11,812 bases of DNA, taken from positions 1 through 11,812 of the forward strand of contig JAKAJA010000027.1 of NCBI GenBank assembly GCA_021814085.1. Reading direction: 5' to 3'. The notes beneath the pieces are model-generated. The model ran no database searches. It was not told the DNA's origin and saw only the letters and a list, made by a program, of their open reading frames with translations. The stretch is from Acidobacteriota bacterium. Its GTDB lineage: Bacteria; Acidobacteriota; UBA4820; DSQY01. Shown in pieces: positions 7,192-11,812 of the stretch (positions within the stretch are counted from its first letter, which is position 1; each line of letters starts with the position of its first letter). The translations under genes were made by a program, and so were the position numbers.

Positions 7192-9159
7192 CTAGGACAT
7201 GGTGATCCGGATGGGCAACACCACCGTCTGCATCCCCGCGAACTGGAGGCGCCGCTGGATGGCGAAGGCGGTGTCGTTGTGCAGGAGGCGGTAGTAGAGG
7301 TGCTCCTTGGCGAAGATCAACTTGCCGAGAAAGAAGACGGCTCGGGGGAACTCCCCCAAGACCTCCGCGCAGACGGTCTGGGCCTCATCCACCACCTCCG
7401 TGCCGATGACGTAGCGAAAATCGGCATTAAGCCCGAGGTTCCTGGCGAAAGCCACGTACTGCCGGAGGCCGTCCTCCGTTTCCCTCTTCAGCCGTTCGAG
7501 CTCGTCCTGCCCCTTGAAGCTGCCCGAGTCCACCACGCCCGTGGAGACGAAGAGGATGTTCCGGAAGGTATCGGGGAAGAGCCGCAGGATCGACAGGAGC
7601 GAGTGGATCCCCAGCCCTCCGTATCCGGAGACGAGGAGGGCGGCAACGGGCTTTCCGGGGTCCAGTCGGCCGAGCCCCTGCGCGTGCCCGTTGGCGGGTA
7701 GCGCGGAGAGGATGGCGTCGATGTCCTGAATCTGCCGTCCGACGGCTTTGTAGTGGGCCTTGATGAGGAAGCAGAGTGCGATGAGAGAGGCTGTGATGAG
7801 GAAGGTGAGCCAGCCCCCCTCTTTGAATTTCTCCACGGTCGTGACGACCAGGATGGAGAGGCACAGCAGGAGCCCCGTCCCATGCACCATGAGGTTGCGC
7901 AGCCAGTGGGGGTGGAGCTTCCGCTCCCGTACCCAGAAGCTGCTCATCCCCATCTCGGTGAGCGAGAAGGTCATGAAGACGTTTATGGCGTACAGGACCA
8001 CGAGGAACGAAACCTGCCCCTTCGTGTAGATGATCAGTATCCCGGAGGCGATGCCCATGAGAAGCACGCCATTTTGCGTGACGAGCCGTTCCGACAGGTT
8101 GGCGAACCGGTGGGGCAGCCAGGAGTCCACGGCCATGTTGGATAGGACGCGTGGCCCGTCGATGAACCCCGCTTGGGCGGCGACGAAGAGGAGGGCACCC
8201 TCGGACAAGAGGGTCACGACCACGAGCCAGGACCCCACGGGCATGCCCCCGAGGGACCAGCCCCCGAAAACCCGCTCCAGCAAGACGGCGTTCATGGTTT
8301 TGCCCTCGGCCGGAGCGGCTGCCCAGAGGAGATAGCAGACGAGGATGCCACCGGCCGTGAAGGCGAGGGAGAGGGCCATGTAAAGCATGGTCCGTTTGCC
8401 CGTGGCCACACGGGGTTCCCTGAGGATGGTCAAGCCGTTGGACACGGCCTCGATTCCCGTGTAGGTTCCGCCGCCGAGAGAATAGGCCCTCATGAAGATC
8501 AGGAGGAGCACCACCCAGCCTAGGCTCGATGAGTCATGCACCATCTGCGCGTGAGCGCCGGCAAACACCTTCGGCATGGCCCACGTGTGGGCGAGGATGC
8601 CGTACGCGATCAAGAGAAAGTGCGTGGCCACGAACACGAGGAAGATGGGCATGAGAACCTTGATGGACTCCTTGACGCCTCTCAGGTTCAAGACCAGCAG
8701 AAAGGAGAGTACCAGGAGGTCCATCGGGACCTTGTACCCCTGCCAATCTATCGGGAGGAAGCTGAAGATGGCGTCCATGCCCGAAGCGATGGAAATGGCG
8801 ATGGTGAGCACATAGTCCACCACGAGCGCCGAGCCCGAGACCACGCCGGCCTTCGGGCCGAGGAGCCTGGAGGCCACGAGGTAGCCGCCGCCGCCGCTGG
8901 GGAAGTGCTCGATGAGGAGGCTGTAGGCGAAGGAGATCACCCCCACCGTGATAGCCGTCATGAGGGCGAGGTAGATGGCGAGGTAGGTGTGACCTTGAAT
9001 GGCCCGGAACGCCTCGTCGGGCCCATAGCACGAGGAGGAGAGACCGTCTGCCCCCAGGCCGACCCAGGCCAGGAATGCCACGAGGGAGAGCTTGTGGAAC
9101 ACCTTTGGGTCGTTCGGGTCTTTAGGTGTTCCGAAGATGATGTGCCTGAGGGGGGTCAA
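7192..9159 (-). CDS. kimA: KimA-type (KUP/APC superfamily) K+:H+ symporter
   Basis: The product is 655 residues: about 12 hydrophobic segments up to ~470, then a ~175-residue cytosolic alpha/beta domain. Generic annotation would say amino acid permease, but the alignment I can make from memory with Bacillus subtilis KimA (YdaO) is close: GGGGYLVASRLLGPKAG, VVDYVLTIAISIASGMDAI, TGIEAVSN, HYKAVGRQI, and in the C-terminal domain LHNDTAFAIQRRL then VVLPIRI. Residues reported around K+ in KimA appear conserved: Asp38, Tyr45, Asp115, Tyr116, Thr119, Ser123, Thr234, Glu237 and Tyr390 (KimA Asp36, Tyr43, Asp117, Tyr118, Thr121, Ser125, Thr230, Glu233, Tyr377). The expected role is proton-driven high-affinity K+ uptake. 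The start is TTG at 9159: an in-frame TAG lies four codons upstream and no ATG occurs before residue 67. The ribosome site is weak (AGG 8 bases upstream). It lies between the KdpF-like peptide and kdpD, which supports a potassium role. Confidence 0.85.
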   Translation of the reverse strand: MTPLRHIIFGTPKDPNDPKVFHKLSLVAFLAWVGLGADGLSSSCYGPDEAFRAIQGHTYLAIYLALMTAITVGVISFAYSLLIEHFPSGGGGYLVASRLLGPKAGVVSGSALVVDYVLTIAISIASGMDAIFSFLPIDWQGYKVPMDLLVLSFLLVLNLRGVKESIKVLMPIFLVFVATHFLLIAYGILAHTWAMPKVFAGAHAQMVHDSSSLGWVVLLLIFMRAYSLGGGTYTGIEAVSNGLTILREPRVATGKRTMLYMALSLAFTAGGILVCYLLWAAAPAEGKTMNAVLLERVFGGWSLGGMPVGSWLVVVTLLSEGALLFVAAQAGFIDGPRVLSNMAVDSWLPHRFANLSERLVTQNGVLLMGIASGILIIYTKGQVSFLVVLYAINVFMTFSLTEMGMSSFWVRERKLHPHWLRNLMVHGTGLLLCLSILVVTTVEKFKEGGWLTFLITASLIALCFLIKAHYKAVGRQIQDIDAILSALPANGHAQGLGRLDPGKPVAALLVSGYGGLGIHSLLSILRLFPDTFRNILFVSTGVVDSGSFKGQDELERLKRETEDGLRQYVAFARNLGLNADFRYVIGTEVVDEAQTVCAEVLGEFPRAVFFLGKLIFAKEHLYYRLLHNDTAFAIQRRLQFAGMQTVVLPIRITMS

Positions 9160-9162
9160 GGG
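9148..9162. repeat. 15-bp direct repeat, copy 1 (kimA start)
   Basis: GAGGGGGGTCAAGGG occurs here and at 9446-9460 exactly. This copy contains the TTG start codon of the KimA-like gene on the - strand. The flanks do not match, so it is either chance in GC-rich DNA or a short functional motif. Confidence 0.5.
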
Positions 9163-9240
9163 AGCTGCCTATTCGCTGAGGTCGGGTGCAACGGGACGAG
9201 AACAGGACCGGCGGATCTCGAAAGATTCACGGATCAGGGC

Positions 9241-9342
9241 TCAGGGCTCTTTCAGGACCTTTGCCGACTCACAGAACCTGTAAAGCAGGTAAACCAGCAG
9301 GACCACCGCCAGGGCGGAAGCAATGGCATAAACCACACCCAT
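9241..9342 (-). CDS. kdpF: KdpF-like single-span membrane peptide (33 residues)
   Basis: The frame encodes 33 residues: MGVVYAIASALAVVLLVYLL as one membrane span, followed by a short polar tail (YRFCESAKVLKEP). The ATG at 9342 has a clear ribosome site, GAGGTG at 9352-9347, sharing GTTGAGGT with the kdpD site. Size, single N-terminal span and short charged end fit KdpF (about 29-31 residues), which stabilises the KdpABC complex. Its place is unusual: KdpF normally precedes KdpA, whereas here it follows kdpC after a 416-bp gap and precedes the KimA-like gene by 81 bp. It may therefore be a second KdpF or a small partner of the KimA-like transporter. The coding call rests on the ribosome site, hydrophobicity and location; sequence identity to known KdpF is low at this length. 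Confidence 0.6.
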   Translation of the reverse strand: MGVVYAIASALAVVLLVYLLYRFCESAKVLKEP

Positions 9343-9426
9343 GTGACACCTCAACTTCGGCCCGAGGCAGCTCTGGGCCCGCAAACGAACCGGTCGCCAG
9401 CTGCGCCGGAGGCCTCCCGCTCGAAG

Positions 9427-9457
9427 CCTGTAGCCATGCTATGGCGAGGGGGGTCAA
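9427..9457 (-). promoter_or_regulatory. Candidate sigma-70-type promoter for the kdpF-like/kimA/kdpDE segment
   Basis: On the - strand TTGACC (9457-9452) resembles a -35 box. A weak -10-like element follows (CTACAG or TACAGG at 18-19 bases). A poor -10 is typical of activator-dependent promoters. The KdpE-like repeat ends about 22 bp upstream, a similar arrangement to the E. coli kdp promoter. Transcription would begin roughly 75-85 bases before the KdpF-like start. An alternative pair is TTGATG (9490-9485) with TATGCG 17 bases later. Confidence 0.3.
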
Positions 9458-9460
9458 GGG
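9446..9460. repeat. 15-bp direct repeat, copy 2 (candidate -35 region)
   Basis: This is an exact second copy of the 15-mer at 9148-9162. It includes the TTGACC -35 candidate on the - strand. The centres are 298 bp apart and no longer similarity surrounds either copy. Confidence 0.5.
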
Positions 9461-9479
9461 CGCATAAAGAGACTGGCTT

Positions 9480-9502
9480 GGGACATCAAGAAAGTATCAA
9501 GA
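9480..9502 (-). promoter_or_regulatory. Putative KdpE operator: 11-bp-period direct repeat
   Basis: On the - strand TCTTGAT occurs twice, at 9502-9496 and 9491-9485, spaced by ACTT, so the repeat period is 11 bp, about one helical turn. OmpR-family regulators bind such tandem half-sites. The stretch TTGATACTTTCTTGATGTCC matches the E. coli KdpE site as I recall it (TTTATACTTTTTTTACACCC) at 14 of 20 positions, and at 12 of the first 15. It is AT-richer than its surroundings and lies upstream of the KdpF-like, KimA-like and kdpDE genes. The comparison is from memory and binding is inferred. Confidence 0.45.
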
Positions 9503-9758
9503 TGGGGCGAAGCCGGCCGCTGCGCCATGGAAGGGACATGGGTTCCCAGGAAGGCCCGGAGGACGGGAGGGGCGGCTCCCATCTCGCGGCCGCGCCGGGC
9601 CAGGGTCCGCCGAGAGCGGCCCTCGCATTTGCCAGCGCGCCTTCCGCATTCCCTCCCGCGGGCAACGAGCGAACCACCTCAGAACCCCATCATAATCGGC
9701 GGGTTGCCCCGGCGCTCCGTCTTTCTGAGGTCCGGGGTCCATCCGGCGACAGACAGGA

Positions 9759-10328
9759 TCAGCGGCCCTCCAGGGCCAGGTTCAAGGCCAGCACGTTGAC
9801 CCGTGGCTCTCCCAGCACCCCGAACTGGCGGCCGGTCACGTGAGATTGGACTAGATCGCGGACGGCGGCCTCCGATAGACCCCTCGCACGGGCCACTCGG
9901 GGGACCTGGTAGAAGGCGGCGGCGGGGCTGATGTCCGGGTCCAAACCGCTGGCGGAGGTGGTGACGAGGTCTACCGGAACGGGTGCTATATTGCCCGGAT
10001 CTGCCGCTCGGAGCGCCTCGATCCTGGCCTTCACCTGGGCCGCCAAGTCAGGGTTGGTGGGGCCCAGGTTGGAGCCGGCGGAGAGGGCGGCATTGTAGGG
10101 AAAGGGCGACGTCGCCGAGGGGCGTCCCCAGAAGTACTTGGGGTCCGAGAAGCTTTGTCCGATGAGCGACGAGCCGACGGCGCGGCCGTCGTGCGTGATG
10201 AGGCTCCCCGAGGCCTGTCGCGGGAAGAACACATGAGCGAGACCCGTGACCAGTAGCGGGTAGACCAGACCCGTGAGGACCGTCAGAACGAGAACGGAGA
10301 GGAAGGCGGACAGCATCAGCCTATTCAT
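9759..10328 (-). CDS. kdpC: KdpC subunit of the K+-transporting P-type ATPase
   Basis: The product is 189 residues, a normal KdpC length. One N-terminal membrane span (about 5-30, LVLTVLTGLVYPLLVTG) anchors a periplasmic domain with the family words GSSLIGQSF, YFWGRPSA, GSNLGPTN, PVPVDLVTTSASGLDPDISP, AAAFYQVPRVARARGL and the C-terminal RVNVLALNLAL. KdpC is the accessory subunit that supports the KdpA channel-like and KdpB ATPase subunits. The ATG follows the kdpB stop after 7 bp; its GAGG ribosome site overlaps that stop codon, so the two are translationally linked. No strong terminator follows. Confidence 0.98.
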   Translation of the reverse strand: MNRLMLSAFLSVLVLTVLTGLVYPLLVTGLAHVFFPRQASGSLITHDGRAVGSSLIGQSFSDPKYFWGRPSATSPFPYNAALSAGSNLGPTNPDLAAQVKARIEALRAADPGNIAPVPVDLVTTSASGLDPDISPAAAFYQVPRVARARGLSEAAVRDLVQSHVTGRQFGVLGEPRVNVLALNLALEGR

Positions 10329-10335
10329 GGAAGCC

Positions 10336-11812
10336 TCACGCCAAGTGCAGGGCCGATAGGGCCATGTCGATGAGTTTTATGCCGGGGAAGGGCAGAAGTA
10401 TCCCGCCCAGACCGTAGAGGAGCAGGTTGCGGCGCAGGAGGGCGGATGCCGGCACGGGCCGGTACTGCACGCCCTTCAGGGACAAGGGGATGAGGGCCAC
10501 GATGATGAGGGCATTGAAGATGACCGCGGAGAGCACGGCGCTCTGAGGCGTGGCCAGGTGCATGACGTTGAGGGCCTGGAGCCCCGGGTAGGTGGTGGCG
10601 AAGGCGGCGGGGATGATGGCGAAGTACTTGGCGACGTCGTTGGCGATGGAAAAGGTCGTCAGTGCGCCTCGCGTCATGAGGAGTTGCTTGCCGATGTTGA
10701 CCACCTCCAGGAGCTTCGTGGGGTTGGAGTCCAGGTCCACCATGTTGCCCGCCTCCTTGGCAGCCTGGGTGCCCGAGTTCATGGCCACGGCCACGTCGGC
10801 CTGAGCGAGGGCCGGGGCGTCGTTGGTCCCGTCCCCCGTCATGGCCACGAGGTGGCCCTTGGCCTGGTAGTCGCGGATGAGGGCGAGCTTGGTTTCCGGC
10901 GTGGCTTCCGCGAGGAAATCGTCTACACCCGCCTCCGCCGCGATGGCCGCCGCGGTGAGGGGGTTGTCCCCCGTGATCATAATCGTCTTGATGCCGATGT
11001 GCCGCAGATCGGTGAAGCGCTCTCGGATGCCGCCCTTCACGATGTCCTTGAGATGGATGGTGCCCAGGACCCGAATACCGTCCGACACCACGAGGGGCGT
11101 GCCCCCGTCCTTGGCCACCGCCTCGACCTGCCGGCGGACCTCCTTGGGGAATGTCCCGCCGAGCTTGGTCACGTGGGATTCGATGGCGTCCGCGGCCCCC
11201 TTGCGGACCTGGCGCCCGTCCAGGTTCACGCCGCTCATCCGCGTGTGGGCGCTGAAGGGGACGAAAGTGGCCCCGAGGGAGGACATGTCCCGGCCTCTGA
11301 TCCCGTGCTTCTCCTTGGCGAGGACCACGATGCTCCGCCCTTCGGGGGTCTCGTCGGCGAGGGAGGCCAGTTGCGCCACATCCGCGAGGGCATCCTCTTT
11401 CACCCCGGGCGCTGGGAGGAAAGCCACGGCCTCGCGGTTGCCGAGGGTGATCGTCCCGGTCTTGTCGAGGAGGAGCACATCCACGTCACCCGCGGCTTCC
11501 ACCGAGCGGCCCGACATGGCGATGACGTTGGCCTGGATGAGCCGGTCCATGCCGGCGATGCCGATGGCCGAAAGGAGGCCGCCGATGGTTGTGGGGAGCA
11601 GGCAGACGAGGAGGGCCAGGAGGACGGTGAATGTAACGACCGTGCCGTTCCCGTTGGCGTGCACGGCGTAGAGCGAGAAGGGCAGGAGCGTGACCGTGAC
11701 CAGCAGAAAGATGATGCTCAGTCCGGCGAGGAGGATATCCAGAGCGATCTCGTTGGGGGTTTTCTGGCGCCGGGCTCCCTCCACGAGGGAGATCATCCGG
11801 TCCAGAAACGTC
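10336..11812 (-). CDS. kdpB: KdpB catalytic subunit of the K+-transporting P-type ATPase, 5' truncated by the window
   Basis: The frame runs off the right edge. The codons before the ATG at 11796 read TFLDR, continuing into MISLVEGARRQKTPNEIAL, a conserved internal KdpB segment, so that ATG is not the start. About 490 of the usual ~680-700 residues are present. Counting from the Met at 11796: CLLPTTIGGLLSAIGIAGMD (65-84) is the ion-pathway membrane helix region with the conserved Pro; DKTGT with phosphorylated Asp111; a nucleotide-binding domain; MITGDNPLTAAAIA; MTGDGTNDAPAL in the P domain; then C-terminal membrane helices. It hydrolyses ATP to drive K+ through KdpA, whose gene should lie upstream beyond base 11812. 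The N-terminal region with the A-domain TGES loop and its regulatory Ser is outside the window. No damage is seen. Confidence 0.98.
   Translation of the reverse strand, partial: TFLDRMISLVEGARRQKTPNEIALDILLAGLSIIFLLVTVTLLPFSLYAVHANGNGTVVTFTVLLALLVCLLPTTIGGLLSAIGIAGMDRLIQANVIAMSGRSVEAAGDVDVLLLDKTGTITLGNREAVAFLPAPGVKEDALADVAQLASLADETPEGRSIVVLAKEKHGIRGRDMSSLGATFVPFSAHTRMSGVNLDGRQVRKGAADAIESHVTKLGGTFPKEVRRQVEAVAKDGGTPLVVSDGIRVLGTIHLKDIVKGGIRERFTDLRHIGIKTIMITGDNPLTAAAIAAEAGVDDFLAEATPETKLALIRDYQAKGHLVAMTGDGTNDAPALAQADVAVAMNSGTQAAKEAGNMVDLDSNPTKLLEVVNIGKQLLMTRGALTTFSIANDVAKYFAIIPAAFATTYPGLQALNVMHLATPQSAVLSAVIFNALIIVALIPLSLKGVQYRPVPASALLRRNLLLYGLGGILLPFPGIKLIDMALSALHLA

Larger units (their letters stand above)
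9343..9758. other. 416-bp gene-free region with putative regulatory elements
   Basis: Between kdpC and the KdpF-like gene no convincing coding frame is seen on either strand: the frames present lack ribosome sites and read as Pro/Arg/Gly-rich GC artefacts. The half nearer the KdpF-like gene holds a relatively AT-rich patch (about 9465-9505) with the KdpE-like direct repeat and a candidate promoter. The half nearer kdpC is very GC-rich and shows only a weak CCCCGG/CCGGGG inverted repeat just after the kdpC stop, without a T-run. Confidence 0.6.

Noticed and set aside
5185..7701. An 838-codon open frame on the + strand opposite kdpD and the end of the KimA-like gene.
   Set aside because: It is the mirror frame of two well-supported genes in GC-rich DNA, with no recognisable domain and a Gly/Glu/His/Val-rich composition typical of antisense shadows.
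9269..9457. A 62-codon - strand frame beginning TTG at 9457 and overlapping the KdpF-like gene.
   Set aside because: It has no ribosome site, mixed composition and no membrane span. The overlapping 33-codon frame has a much better start and sequence.
9688..9740. A CCCCGG/CCGGGG inverted repeat just downstream of kdpC as a terminator.
   Set aside because: Six pairs with a ~19-base loop and no T-run is not enough in DNA this GC-rich.
9343..9758. A c-di-AMP (ydaO-type) riboswitch, expected by analogy with Bacillus kimA.
   Set aside because: I looked on the - strand for the conserved ydaO blocks and saw none. A covariance-model search (Rfam ydaO-yuaA) would be decisive.
8536..9843. A 435-codon + strand frame crossing the KimA-like gene, the KdpF-like gene and the gene-free region.
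   Set aside because: It lies antisense to confirmed coding DNA, changes composition at gene borders, and shows no domain or ribosome site.
10336..11796. ATG at 11796 as the start of KdpB.
   Set aside because: The frame stays open to the window edge and the codons upstream (TFLDR) continue the conserved KdpB segment, so the protein is truncated by the window, not short.
1..11812. CRISPR arrays, tRNA/rRNA genes, insertion sequences or attachment sites.
   Set aside because: No regularly spaced repeats, transposase-like frames or tRNA-like folds were seen on either strand.

Overview
The window comes from a GC-rich bacterium (roughly two thirds G+C by eye). Protein style (PKD and IPT/TIG tails on exported enzymes, a Kdp system with a 900-residue KdpD) would suit Acidobacteriota or a deltaproteobacterial-type lineage, but the sequence alone does not settle the taxon.

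Left block (1-3660, + strand): two genes for probable exported, glycan-directed proteins. The first is cut by the left edge. It is a TIM-barrel, glycoside-hydrolase-like protein ending in a PKD domain and an IPT/TIG-like domain. The second, 70 bp downstream, is a complete secreted Cys-type sulfatase resembling N-acetylglucosamine-6-sulfatases, and it carries the same PKD + IPT/TIG tail. The shared tail and spacing suggest one transcription unit for extracellular or surface-bound breakdown of a sulfated polysaccharide.

Right block (3674-11812, - strand, convergent with the sulfatase, 13 bp apart): a potassium-uptake locus read right to left as kdpB (5' end off the window), kdpC, a 416-bp gene-free stretch, a 33-codon KdpF-like membrane peptide missed by a normal length cut-off, a KimA-type (KUP/APC superfamily) K+:H+ symporter starting at TTG, kdpD and kdpE (ATGA overlap). 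kdpA is not in the window and would be expected beyond base 11812.

The main point is that an ATP-driven high-affinity pump (Kdp) and a proton-driven high-affinity importer (KimA-like) lie in one locus with a single sensor kinase and response regulator. In the gene-free stretch upstream of the KdpF-like peptide there is an 11-bp-period direct repeat (9485-9502) that resembles the Escherichia coli KdpE operator as I remember it. A weak -35 element lies about 22 bp downstream. I infer an internal KdpE-controlled promoter that would drive kdpF-like/kimA/kdpD/kdpE separately from kdp(A)BC, giving an autoregulated module.
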